DNA of 64,000 nt. Origin: Rhipicephalus microplus. Lineage: Eukaryota; Arthropoda; Arachnida; Ixodida; Ixodidae. Positions 1 through 11,747 of the stretch are shown here, in pieces. The stretch is from the NCBI RefSeq assembly GCF_043290135.1, contig NW_027464602.1, forward strand, positions 6,665,501-6,729,500, given 5' to 3'. The notes under the pieces were generated by a model that saw only the letters and a program-made list of their open reading frames with translations, was not told the DNA's origin and did no database searches. The position numbers and the translations under genes were made by a program. Positions within the stretch are counted from its first letter, which is position 1. Each line of letters begins with the position of its first letter.

Positions 1-585
1 GGTTTTACGACGGTTCATATCTTAACCTAACCTAACATTCGCACTTGTATTAAAAAACGCTCTATTACACTGTTTCGTTCACAATTAGGATATTTGCATA
101 ACCTCACAGTTTTTCACCAACTTATTGCAGTACAGAACGCTGTATCTCGCTAAATGACATCGTTCTTTAAGGTTTCACGATGCTTGCATGCGCTTTACGA
201 GAATATCACAACATAGCAGTTTCGCACTTGTAACGGTACAACACGCAGTATTTGGCTTGTTCATGCCGTTTTGTGTGCTTTCACAACATTTCACCTATCG
301 CAGTTTCGTACTCGCAATAAAACAACACTATCTCGTTAGATGACGTTGTTTTTGGTAGTTGCACGACGCTACCTAGCTTAAACTAACATAACTCAACCTA
401 ACATAACCTTCGCACTTCTATCGTTAGAAAACGTTTTACTCGCTACTTTACATTGCTTTCTACAACATTATGACGGTTTCAAGCGCTTTCACATTAGATA
501 TCACAGTTCCCAACTTGTAAAGGTGAAAAACACTGCATCTCACTAAGTGACATTGTTTAATGCGGTTTTACGACCGTTCATACCT
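1..585. repeat. Satellite monomer at the left edge
   Basis: One monomer (GGTTTTACGACGG at 1 to the same point at 564). It shows the six degenerate subrepeats best, with related starts at about 40, 118, 216, 300, 411 and 502. Each has a CGCACTTGTA- or CGCAGTT-like head and most share an ATCTCGCTAAATGACAT-like core. Closest relatives begin at 17998, 21234 and 46374. No gene seen. Confidence 0.9.
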
Positions 586-714
586 TAACCTAACGTAACC
601 TAACCTAACCTAACCCAACCTAACCTAACATAACCTAACCTAACCTAACCTAACCTAACCTAACCAAACCTAACCTAACGTAACCTAACCTAACCTAACC
701 TAACCTAACCTAAC
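586..714. repeat. Telomere-type (CCTAA)n tract T1, form A
   Basis: Form A opens with CATACCTTAACCTAACGTAACC and carries, in order, GTAAC, CCCAAC, ATAAC, CCAAAC and GTAAC variant units among perfect CCTAA. It ends CTAACGACGTTTGCAAG. The fixed order of imperfect units shows copying by duplication, not fresh telomerase synthesis. Confidence 0.92.
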
Positions 715-1951
715 GACGTTTGCAAGCGCTTTCACATTAGATATCGCAGTTCCCGACTTGTAATGGTGAAAAACACTGCATCTCACTAAGTGACATTGTT
801 TAATGCGGTTTTACGACCGTTCATATCTTAACCTAACCTAACATTCGTACTTGTATTGAAAAACGCTCTATTCCACTGTTTCGTTCACAATTACGATATT
901 TGCTTGACCTCACAGTTTCTCACCAACTTATTACAGTACAGAACGCTGTATCTCGCTAAATGACATCGTTCTTTTAGGTTTCACGATACTTGCATGCGCT
1001 TTACCGAGAATGTCACAACATAGCAGTTTCGCACTTGTAACGGTACAACACGCAGTATTTGGCTTGTTCATGCCGTTTTGTGTGCTTTCACAACATTTTA
1101 CCTATCGCAGTTTCGTACTCGCAATAAAACAACACTATCTCGTTAGATGACGTTCTTTTTGGTGGTCTCACGACGCTACATAGCTTAAACTAACATAACT
1201 CAAGCTAACCTTCGCACTTCTATCGTTAGAAAACGTTTTACTCGCAACTTTACAATGTTTTCTACAAGATTACGACGGTTTCATGCGCTTTCACATTAGA
1301 TATCGTAGTTCCCGACTTGTAATGTTGAAAAACACTACATCTCACTAAGTGACATTGTTTAATGCGGTTTTACGACGGTTGATATCTCAACCTAACCTAA
1401 CATTCGCACTTGTATCTAAATACGCTCAATTACACTGTTTCGTTCACAATTACGATATTTGCTTGACCTCACAGTTTCTCACCAACTTATTACAGTACAG
1501 AACGCTGTATCTCGCTAAATGACATCGTTCTTTAAGGTTTCAAGATACTTGCATGCGCTTCAAGGAGAATATCACAACATAGCAGTTTCGCACTTGTAAC
1601 GGTACAACACGCAGTATTTGGCTTGTTCATGCCGTTTTGTGTGCTTTCACAACATTTCACCTATCGCAGTTTCGTACTCGCAATAAAACAACACTATCTC
1701 GTTAGATGACGTTGTTTTTGGTAGTTTCACGACGCTACCTAGCTTAAACTAACATAACTCAACCTAACATAACCTTCGCACTTCTATCGTTAGAAAACGT
1801 TTTACTCGCTACTTTACATTGCTTTCTACAACATTACGACGGTTTCAAGCGCTTTCCCATTAGATATCACAGTTCCCAACTTGTAAAGGTGAAAAACACT
1901 GCATCTCACTAAGTGACATTGTTTAATGCGGTTTTACGACGGTTCATACCT
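715..1951. repeat. Satellite block, partial lead-in plus two monomers
   Basis: Begins in the middle of a subrepeat (GACGTTTGCAAGCGC). Monomer joints are at about 807, 1366 and 1930. The second joint reads GGTTGATATCTCAACC. Same variants at 18710, 21948, 43833, 47073 and 61657. Confidence 0.9.
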
Positions 1952-2573
1952 TAACCTAACGTAACCTAACCTAACCTAACCTAACCTTACCTAACCTAAC
2001 CTAACCTAACCTAACCAACCCAACCCAACCTAACCTAACCTAACCTAACCTAAACTAACCTAACCCAACCTAACCTAACCTAACCTAACCTAACCCAACC
2101 TAACCCAACCCAACCCAACCTAACCTAACCAAAGCTAACCTAACCTAACCTAACCAAACCTAACCTAACCCAACTTAACCTAACCTAACGTAACCTAACC
2201 TAACCTAACCTATTCTAACGTAACCTAACCTAACCTGACCTAACCTAACCTAACGTAACCTAACCTAACCTAACATAACCTAACGTAACCTAACCTAACC
2301 TAACGTAACCTAACCTAACCTAACCCAACCTAACCCAACCCAACCCAACCCAACAACACCCAACTCAACCTAACCTAACCTAACCAAATTATCCTTACCT
2401 AACCTAACCTAACCTAACGTAACCTAACCTAACCTAACCTAACGTAACCTAACCTAACCTAACCTAACCCAACCTAACCTAACCTAACCTAACCTAACCC
2501 AACTCAACCCAACCTAACCTAACCTAACCTAACCTAACCTAACCAAACCTAACCTAACCTAACCTAACCTAAC
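1952..2573. repeat. (CCTAA)n tract T2, form L
   Basis: A 622-bp tract with landmark irregularities: CCTATTCTAACG ending at 2220, AACAACACCC at 2352 and CAAATTATCCTTACC near 2385. The landmarks recur in the same order in all 13 L tracts of the window. CCCAA units cluster before the second landmark. Confidence 0.93.
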
Positions 2574-3810
2574 GACGGTTGCAAGCGCTTTCACATTAGA
2601 TATCGCAGTTCCCCACTTTTAATGGTGAAAAACACTGCATCTCACTAATTGACATTGTTTAATGCGGTTTTACGACGGTTCATATCTTAACCTAACCTAA
2701 CATTCGCACTTGTATCTAAAAACGCTCTATTACACTGTTTTGTTCACAATTACGATATTTGCATAACCTGACAGTTTTTCACCAACTTATTGCAGTACAG
2801 AACGCTGTATCTCGCTAAATGACATTGTTCTTTAAGGTTTCACGATGCTTGCATGCGCTTTAACGAGAATATCACAATATAGCAGTTTCGCACTTGTAAC
2901 GGTAGAACACGCAGTATTTGGCTTGTTCATGCCGTTTTGTGTGCTTTCACAACATTTCACCTATCGCAGTTTAATACTCGCTATAAAACAACACTATCTC
3001 GTTAGATGACGTCGTTTTTGGTAGTTTCACGACGCTACCTAGCTTAAACTAACCTAACCTAACCTAACCTTCGCACTTCTATCGTTAGAAAACGTTTTAC
3101 TCGCAACTTTACAATGTTTTCTACAAGATTACGACGGTTTCATGCGCTTTCACATTAGATATCGTAGTTCCCGACTTGTAATGTTGAAAAACACTACATA
3201 TCACTAAGTGACATTGTTTAATGCGGTTTTACGACGGTTGATATATCAACCTAACCTAACATTCGCACTTGTATCTAAAGACGCTCAATTACACTGTTTC
3301 GTTCACAATTACGATATTTGCTTGACCTCACAGTTTCTCACCAACTTATTACAGTACAGAACGCTGTATCTCGCTAAATGACATCGTTCTTTAAGGTTTC
3401 ACGATACTTGCATGCGCTTTACCGAGAATATTACAATATAGCAGTTTCGCACTTGTAACGGTAGAACACGCAGTATTTGGCTTGTTCATGCCGTTTTGTG
3501 TGCTTTCACAACATTTCACCTATCGCAGTTTAATACTCGCAATAAAACAACACTATCTCGTTAGATGACGTCGTTTTTGGTGGTTTCACGACGCTACGTA
3601 GCTTAAACTAACATAACTCAACCTAACATAACCTTCGCACTTCTATCGTTAGAAAACGTTTTACTCGCTACTTTACATTGCTTTCTACAACATTACGACG
3701 GTTTCAAGCGCTTTCACATTAGATATCGCAGTTCCCAACTTGTAAAGGTGAAAAACACTGCATCTCACTAAGTGACATTGTTTAATGCGGTTTTACGACG
3801 GTTCATACCT
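2574..3810. repeat. Satellite block, lead-in plus two monomers
   Basis: The lead-in has the CCCCACTTTTAATGG variant that follows one class of L tract. The joint at 3237-3252 is the perfect palindrome GGTTGATATATCAACC. Relatives at 23856, 26597, 29338 and 48932. Confidence 0.9.
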
Positions 3811-3939
3811 TAACCTAACGTAACCTAACCTAACCTAACCCAACCTAACCTAACATAACCTAACCTAACCTAACCTAACCTAACCAAACCTAACCTAACG
3901 TAACCTAACCTAACCTAACCTAACCTAACCTAACCTAAC
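3811..3939. repeat. (CCTAA)n tract T3, form A
   Basis: 129 bp with the standard form-A order of variant units. Followed by a lead-in with the ATTAGATTTCG change shared with 25222, 27962, 50300 and 53040. Confidence 0.92.
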
Positions 3940-5160
3940 GACGTTTGCAAGCGCTTTCACATTAGATTTCGCAGTTCCCGACTTGTAATGGTGAAAAACA
4001 CTGCATCTCACTAAGTGACATTGTTTAATGCGGTTTTACGACGGTTCATATCTTAACCTAACCTAACATTCGTACTTGTATTGAAAAACGCTCTATTACA
4101 CTGTTTCGTTCACAATTACGATATTTGCATAACCTCACAGTTTTTCACCAACTTATTGCAGTACAGAACGCTGTATCTCGCTAAATGACATCGTTCTTTA
4201 AGGTTTCACGATGCTTGCATGCGCTTTAACGAGAATATCACATTATAGCAGTTTCGCACTTGTAACGGTACAACACGCAGTATCTGGCTTGTTCAAGCCG
4301 TTTTGTGTAATTTCACAACATTTCACCTATTGCAGTTTCGTACATGCAATAAAACAACACTATCTCGTTAGATGACGTCCTTTTTGGTGGTCTCACGACG
4401 CTACATAGCTTAAACTAACATAACTCAAGCTAACCTTCGCACTTCTATCGTTAGAAAACGTTTTACTCGCAACTTTACAATGTTTTCTACAAGATTACGA
4501 CGGTTTCATGCGCTTTCACATTAGATATCGTAGTTCCCGACTTGTAATGTTGAAAAACACTACATCTCACTAAGTGACATTGTTTAATGCGGTTTTACGA
4601 CGGTGTATATCTCAACCTAACCTAACATTCGCACTTGTATCTAAGTACGCTCAATTACACTGTTTCGTTCACAATTACGATATTTGCTTGACCTCACAGT
4701 TTCTCACCAACTTATTACAGTACAGAACGCTGTATCTCGCTAAATGACATCGTTCTTTAAGGTTTCACGATACTTGCATGCGCTTTAACGAGAATATCAC
4801 AATAAAGCAGTTTCGCACTTGTAACGGCACAAGACGCAGTATCTGGCTAGTTCATGCCATTTTGTGTGCTTTCCCAATATTTCACCTATCGCAGTTTCGT
4901 ACTCGCAATAAAACAACACTATCTCGTTAGATGACATCGTTTTTGGTGGCTTCACGACGCTACCTAGCTCAAACTAACCGAACCTTCGCACTTCTATCGT
5001 TAGAAAACGTTTTATTCGCTACTTTACAATGTTTTCTACAAGATTACGACGGTTTCATGCGCTTTCACATTAGATATCGCAGTTCCCGACTTGTAATGGT
5101 GAAAAACACAGCATCTCACTAAGTGACATTGTTTAATGCAGTTTTAGCGCGGTTCATATC
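3940..5160. repeat. Satellite block, lead-in plus two and a bit monomers (1221 bp)
   Basis: The first monomer has the CACATTATAG and TTCAAGCCG variant. The last is the variant ending GCAGTTTTAGCGCGG, which happens to keep a 63-codon frame open (4931-5122). Relatives at 25222, 27962, 50300 and 53040. Confidence 0.9.
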
Positions 5161-5314
5161 TTAACCTAACCTAACCTTACCTAACCCAACCTAACCTAAC
5201 CTAACCTAACCAAACCTTACCTAACATCCCTAACCTAACCTAACCTAACCTAACCTAACCAAACCTAACCTAACCTAACCTAACGTAACCTAACCTAACC
5301 TAACCTAACCTAAC
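5161..5314. repeat. (CCTAA)n tract T4, form B
   Basis: Form B opens CATATCTTAACCTAACCTTACC, carries CCCAAC and CCAAACCTTACC, then the irregular AACATCCCTAACC, a second CCAAAC and a GTAAC. It ends CTAACGACGTGTGCAAG, a one-base variant of the usual right joint. Confidence 0.92.
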
Positions 5315-7107
5315 GACGTGTGCAAGCGCTTTCACTTTAGATATCGCAGTTCCCGACTTGTAATGGTGAAAAACACTGCATCTCACTAAGTGACATTGTT
5401 TAATGCGGTTTTACGACGGTTCATATCTTAACCTAACCTAACATTCGCACTTGTATTGAAAAACGCTCTATTACACTGTTTCGTTCACAATTACGATATT
5501 TGCATAACCTCACAGTTTTTCACCAACTTATTGCAGTACAGAACGCTGTATCTCGCTAAATGACATCGTTCTTTAAGGTTTCACGATGCTTGCATGCGCT
5601 TTAACGAGAATATCACATTATAGCAGTTTCGCACTTGTAACGGTACAACACGCAGTATCTGGCTTGTTCAAGCCGTTTTGTGTAATTTCACAACATTTCA
5701 CCTATTGCAGTTTCGTACATGCAATAAAACAACACTATCTCGTTAGATGACGTCCTTTTTGGTGGTCTCACGACGCTACATAGCTTAAACTAACATAACT
5801 CAAGCTAACCTTCGCACTTCTATCGTTAGAAAACGTTTTACTCGCAACTTTACAATGTTTTCTACAAGATTACGACGGTTTCATGCGCTTTCACATTAGA
5901 TATCGTAGTTCCCGACTTGTAATGTTGAAAAACACTACATCTCACTAAGTGACATTGTTTAATGCGGTTTTACGACGGTGTATATCTCAACCTAACCTAA
6001 CATTCGCACTTGTATCTAAGTACGCTCAATTACACTGTTTCGTTCACAATTACGATATTTGCTTGACCTCACAGTTTCTCACCAACTTATTACAGTACAG
6101 AACGCTGTATCTCGCTAAATGACCTCGTTCTTTTAGGTTTCACGATACTTGCATGCGCTTTACCGAGAATGTCACAACATAGCAGTTTCGCACTTGTAAC
6201 GGTACAACACGCAGTATTTGGCTTGTTCATGCCGTTTTGTGTGCTTTCACAACATTTTACCTATCGCAGTTTCGTACTCGCAATAAAACAACACTATCTC
6301 GTTAGATGACGTTCTTTTTGGTGGTCTCACGACGCTACATAGCTTAAACTAACATAACTCAAGCTAACCTTCGCACTTCTATCGTTAGAAAACGTTTTAC
6401 TCGCAACTTTACAATGTTTTCTACAAGATTACGACGGTTTCATGCGCTTTCACATTAGATATCGTAGTTCCCGACTTGTAATGTTGAAAAACACTACATC
6501 TCACTAAGTGATATTGTTTAATGCGGTTTTACGACGGTTCATATCTTAACCTAACCTAACAATCGCACTTGTATCTAAAAACGCTCTATTACACTGTTTC
6601 GTTCACAATTAGGATATTTGCATCACCTCACAGTTTTTCACCAACTTATTGCAGTACAGAACGCTGTATCTCGCTAAATGACATCGTTCTTTAAGGTTTC
6701 ACGATGCTTGCATGCGCTTCGAGAATATCACAACATAGCAGTTTCGCACTTGTAACGGTACAACACGCAGTATTTGGCTTGTTCATGCCGTTTTGTGTGC
6801 TTTCACAACATTTCACCTATCGCAATTTCGTACTCGCAATAAAACAACACTATCTCGTTAGATGACGTTGTTTTTGGTAGTTTCACGACGCTACCTAGCT
6901 TAAACTAACATAACTCAACCTAACATAACCTTCGCACTTCTATCGTTAGAAAACGTTTTACTCGCTACTTTACATTGCTTTCTACAACATTACGACGGTT
7001 TCAAGCGCTTTCACATTAGATATCACAGTTCCCAACTTGTAAAGGTGAAAAACACTGCATCTCACTAAGTGACATTGTTTAATGCGGTTTTACGACGGTT
7101 CATACCT
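5315..7107. repeat. Satellite block, lead-in plus three monomers
   Basis: 1793 bp. It includes the GACCTCGTTC / CATTTTACC monomer and one with a 4-bp loss (GCGCTTCGAGAATATC near 6717). The only full counterpart here is 32074-33865, which carries the same changes. Confidence 0.9.
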
Positions 7108-7749
7108 TAACCAAACGTAACCTAACCTAACCTAACCTAACCTTACCTAACCTAACCTAACCTAACCTAACCAACCCAACCCAACCTAACCTAACCTAAC
7201 CTAAACTAACCTAACCCAACCTAACCTAACCTAACCTAACCTAACCCAACCTAACCCAACCCAACCCAACCTAACCTAACCAAAGCTAACCTAACCTAAC
7301 CTAACCAAACCTAACCTAACCTAACTTAACCTAACCTAACGTAACCTAACCTAACCTAACCTATTCTAACGTAACCTAACTTAACCTAACGTAACCTAAC
7401 CTAACCTAACATAACCTAACGTAACCTAACCTAACCTAACGTAACCTAACCCAACCTAACCCAACCTAACCCAACCCAACCCAACTCAACAACACCACAC
7501 CCAACCTAACCTAACCTAACCTAACCTTACCTAACCTAACCAAATTATCCTTACCTAACCTAACCTAACCTAACGTAACCTAACCTAACCTAACCTAACG
7601 TAACCTAACCTAACCTAACCTAACCTAACCCAACCTAACCTAACCTAACCCAACTCAACACAACCTCACCTAATCTAACCTAACCTAACCTAACCTAACC
7701 AAACCTAACCTAACCTAACCTAATCTAACCTAACCTAACCTAACCTAAC
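7108..7749. repeat. (CCTAA)n tract T5, form L
   Basis: 642 bp. The second landmark is enlarged to CAACTCAACAACACCACACC, shared only with the tract at 33866-34523, which ties the two regions together. The third landmark is near 7541. Confidence 0.92.
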
Positions 7750-9534
7750 GACGGTTGCAAGCGCTTTCACATTAGATATCGCAGTTCCCCACTTTTAATG
7801 GTGAAAAACACTGCATCTCACTAATTGACATTGTTTAATGCGGTTTTACGACGGTTCATATCTTAACCTAACCTAACATTCGCACTTGTATCTAAAAACG
7901 CTCTATTACACTGTTTTGTTCACAATTACGATATTTGCATAACCTCACAGTTTTTCACCAACTTATTGCAGTACAGAACGCTGTATCTCGCTAAATGACA
8001 TTGTTCTTTAAGGTTTCACGATGCTTGCATGCGCTTTAACGAGAATATCACAATATAGCAGTTTCGCACTTGTAACGGTAGAACACGCAGTATTTGGCTT
8101 GTTCATGCCGTTTTGTGTGCTTTCACAACATTTCACCTATGGCAGTTTAATACTCGCTATAAAACAACACTATCTCGTTAGATGACGTCGTTTTTGGTAG
8201 TTTCACGACGCTACCTAGCTTAAACTAACCTAACCTAACCTAACCTTCGCACTTCTATCGTTACAAAACGTTTTACTCGCAACTTTACAATGTTTTTTAC
8301 AAGATTACGACGGTTTCATGCACTTTCACATTAGATATCGTAGTTCCCGACTTGTAATGTTGAAAGACACTACATCTCACTAAGTGACATTGTTTAATGC
8401 GGTTTTACGACGGTTGATATATCAACCTAACCTAACATTCGCACTTGTATCTAAAGACGCTCAATTACACTGTTTTGTTCACAATTACGATATTTGCTTG
8501 ACCTCACAGTTTCTCACCAACTTATTACAGTACAGAACGCTGTATCTCGCTAAATGACATCGTTCTTTAAGGTTTCACGATACTTGCATGCGCTTTACCG
8601 AGAATATCACAATATAGCAGTTTCGCACTTGTAACGGTAGAACACGCAGTATTTGGCTTGTTCATGCCGTTTTGTGTGCTTTCACAACATTTCACCTATC
8701 GCAGTTTAATACTCGCAATAAAACAACACTATCTCGTTAGATGACGTCGTTTTTGGTGGTTTCACGACGCTACGTAGCTTAAACTAACATAACTCAACCT
8801 AACATAACCTTCGCACTTCTATCGTTAGAAAACGTTTTACTCGCTACTTTACATTGCTTTCTACAACATTACGACGGTTTCAAGCGCTTTCACATTAGAT
8901 ATCGCAGTTCCCAACTTGTAAAGGTGAAAAACACTGCATCTCACTAAGTGACATTGTTTAATGCGGTTTTACGACGGTGTATATCTCAACCTAACCTAAC
9001 ATTCGCACTTGTATCTAAGTACGCTCAATTACACTGTTTCGTTCACAATTACGATATTTGCTTGACCTCACAGTTTCTCACCAACTTATTACAGTACAGA
9101 ACGCTGTATCTCGCTAAATGACATCGTTCTTTAAGGTTTCACGATACTTGCATGCGCTTTAACGAGAATATCACAATAAAGCAGTTTCGCACTTGTAACG
9201 GCACAAGACGCAGTATCTGGCTAGTTCATGCCATTTTGTGTGCTTTCCCAATATTTCACCTATCGCAGTTTCGTACTCGCAATAAAACAACACTATCTCG
9301 TTAGATGACATCGTTTTTGGTGGCTTCACGACGCTACCTAGCTCAAACTAACCGAACCTTCACACTTCTATCGTTAGAAAACGTTTTATTCGCTACTTTA
9401 CAATGTTTTCTACAAGATTACGACGGTTTCATGCGCTTTCACATTAGATATCGCAGTTCCCGACTTGTAATGGTGAAAAACACAGCATCTCACTAAGTGA
9501 CATTGTTTAATGCAGTTTTAGCGCGGTTCATATC
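7750..9534. repeat. Satellite block, lead-in plus three monomers
   Basis: 1785 bp with joints GGTTGATATATCAACC at 8412 and GGTGTATATCTC near 8975. The last monomer is the GCAGTTTTAGCGCGG variant. The counterpart at 34524 lacks one monomer. Confidence 0.9.
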
Positions 9535-9687
9535 TTAACCTAACCTAACCTTACCTAACCCAACCTAACCTAACCTAACCTAACCAAACCCACCTAACAT
9601 CTCTAACCTAACCTAACCTAACCTAACCAAACCTAACCTAACCTAACCTAACGTAACCTAACCTAACCTAACCTAACCTAACCTAAC
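9535..9687. repeat. (CCTAA)n tract T6, form B
   Basis: 153 bp. The CCAAACC-TTACC junction is altered to CCAAACCCACC and the ATCCC irregularity reads ATCTC, a private change. Confidence 0.91.
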
Positions 9688-10363
9688 GACGTTTGCAAGC
9701 GCTTTCACATTAGATATCGCAGTTCCCGACTTGTAATGGTGAAAAACACTGCATCTCACTAAGTGACATTGTTTAATGCGGTTTTACGACGGTTCATATC
9801 TTAACCTAACCTAACATTCGCACTTGCATTAAAAAACGCTCTATTACACTGTTTCGTTCACAATTAGGATATTTGCATACCCTCACAGTTTTTCACCAAC
9901 TTATTGCAGTACAGAACGCTGTATCTCGCTAAATGACATCGTTCTTTAAGGTTTCACGATGCTTGCATGCGCTTTAACGAGAGTATCACAACATAGCGGT
10001 TTCGCACTTGTAACGGTACAACACGCAGTATTTGGCTTGTTCATGCCGTTTTGTGTGCTTTCACAACATTTCACCTATCGCAGTTTCGTACTCGCAATAA
10101 AACAACACTATCTCGTTAGATGACGTTGTTTTTGGTAGTTTCACGACGCTGCCTAGCTTAAACTAACATAACTCAACCTAACATAACCTTCGCACTTCTA
10201 TCGTTAGAAAACGTTTTACTCGCTACTTTACATTGCTTTCTACAACATTACGACGGTTTCAAGCGCTTTCACATTAGATATCACAGTTCCCAACTTGTAA
10301 AGGTGAAAAACACTGCATCTCACTAAGTGACATTGTTTAATGCGGTTTTACGACGGTTCATAC
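9688..10363. repeat. Satellite block, lead-in plus one monomer
   Basis: 676 bp with the variants ACTTGCATTAAAAAACG and CATACCCTCAC. Near-identical blocks at 13682, 35888, 42334 and 60152. Confidence 0.9.
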
Positions 10364-10953
10364 CTTAACCTAACGTAACCTAACCTAACCTAACCTTACC
10401 TAACCTAACCTAACCTAACCTAACCCAACCCAACCCAACCCAACCTAACCTAACCTAAGCTAACCTAACCAAACCTAACCTAACCTAACTTAACCTAACC
10501 TAACGTAACCTAACCTAACCTAACCTATTCTAACGTAACCTAACCTTACCTGACCTAACCTAACCTAACGTAACCTAACCTAACCTAACATAACCTAACG
10601 TAACCTAACCTAACCTAACCTAACCTAACGTAACCTAACCTAACCTAACCCAACCTAACCCAACCCAACCCAACCCAACAACACCCAACCCAACAACACC
10701 CAACCCAACCTAACCTAACCTAACCTTACCTAACCTAACCAAATTATCCTTACCTAACCTAACCTAACCTAACGTAACCTAACCTAACCTAACCTAACGT
10801 AACCTAACCTAACCTAACGTAACCTAACCTAACCTAACCTAACCTAACCTAACCTAACCCAACTCAACCCAACCTAACCTAATCTAACCTAACCTAACCT
10901 AACCTAACCTAACCTAACCTAACAAAACCTAACCTAACCTAACCTAACCTAAC
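10364..10953. repeat. (CCTAA)n tract T7, form L with doubled AACAACACCC
   Basis: The AACAACACCCAACCC motif occurs twice in a row near 10678-10703, and the right part has CCTAACAAAACC. Both mark a sub-class shared with T10, T26, T30 and T42 that sits only in 4.0-kb units. Confidence 0.92.
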
Positions 10954-11627
10954 GACGTTTGCAAGCGCTTTCACATTAGATATCGCAGTTCCCGACTTGG
11001 AATGGTGAAAAACACTGCATCTCATTAAGTGACATTGTTTAATGCGGTTTTACGACGGTTCATATCTTAACCTAACCTAACATTCGTACTTGTATTGAAA
11101 AACGCTCTATTACACTGTTTCGTTCACAATTACGATATTTGCATAACCTCAACGTTGTGCACCAACTTATTGCAGTACAGAACGCTGTATCTCGCTAAAT
11201 GACATTGTTCTTTAAGGTTTCACGATGCTTGCATGCGCTTTAACGAGAATATCACAATATAGCAGTTTCGCACTTGTAACGGTAGAACACGCAGTATTTG
11301 GCTTGTTCATGCCGTTTTGTGTGCATTCACATTTCACCTATCGCAGTTTAATACTCGCAATAAAACAACACTATCTCGTTAGATGACGTCGTTTTTGGTG
11401 GTTTCACGACGCTACCTAGCTTAAACTAACATAACTCAACCTAACATAACCTTCGCACTTCTATCGTTAGAAAACGTTTTACTCGCTACTTTACATTGCT
11501 TTCTGGAACATTACGACGGTTTCAAGCGCTTTCACATTAGATATCGCAGTTCCCAACTCGTAAAGGTGAAAAACACTGCATCTCACTAAGTGACATTGTT
11601 TAATGCGGTTTTACGACGGTTCATACC
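10954..11627. repeat. Satellite block, lead-in plus one monomer
   Basis: 674 bp. Private marks: CCCGACTTGGAATGG, CTCAACGTTGTGCACC near 11148 (a clustered change containing the AACGTT hexamer), a shortened GTGCATTCACATTTC and GGAACATT. Relatives at 14954 and 37123. Confidence 0.9.
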
Positions 11628-11747
11628 TTAACCTAACGTAACCTAACCTAACCTAACCCAACCTAACCTAACATAACCTAACCTAACCTAACCTAACCAA
11701 ACCTAACCTAACGTAACCTAACCTAACCTAACCTAACCTAACCTAAC
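11628..11747. repeat. (CCTAA)n tract T8, form A
   Basis: 120 bp, two perfect units shorter than T3 and otherwise with the same order of variants. Confidence 0.91.

Larger units (their letters stand above)
586..3810. repeat. 3.24-kb higher-order repeat (A + 2-mer + L + 2-mer)
   Basis: Tract T1, a dimer block, long tract T2 and a dimer block. The same order recurs at 18573-21816, 21817-25091, 43703-46948 and 46949-50168, with tract-to-tract spacings of 3225-3246 bp. Confidence 0.85.

Noticed and set aside
586..714. True chromosome terminus
   Set aside because: All 44 tracts are internal, imperfect and share inherited irregularities; none is a long uniform TTAGG array.
4931..5122. A 63-codon open frame repeated at 13 places (4931, 9305, 13305, 16959, 17508, 26213, 28954, 31690, 35515, 41957, 51290, 54031, 59775)
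   Set aside because: It lies inside one satellite monomer variant and is repeated only because the monomer is. Among the copies nearly all changes replace residues (F4S, A7V, A20T, E25Q, R48K, R53Q and others) and only one silent change was noticed, so no purifying selection is visible. Other monomer variants break the frame.
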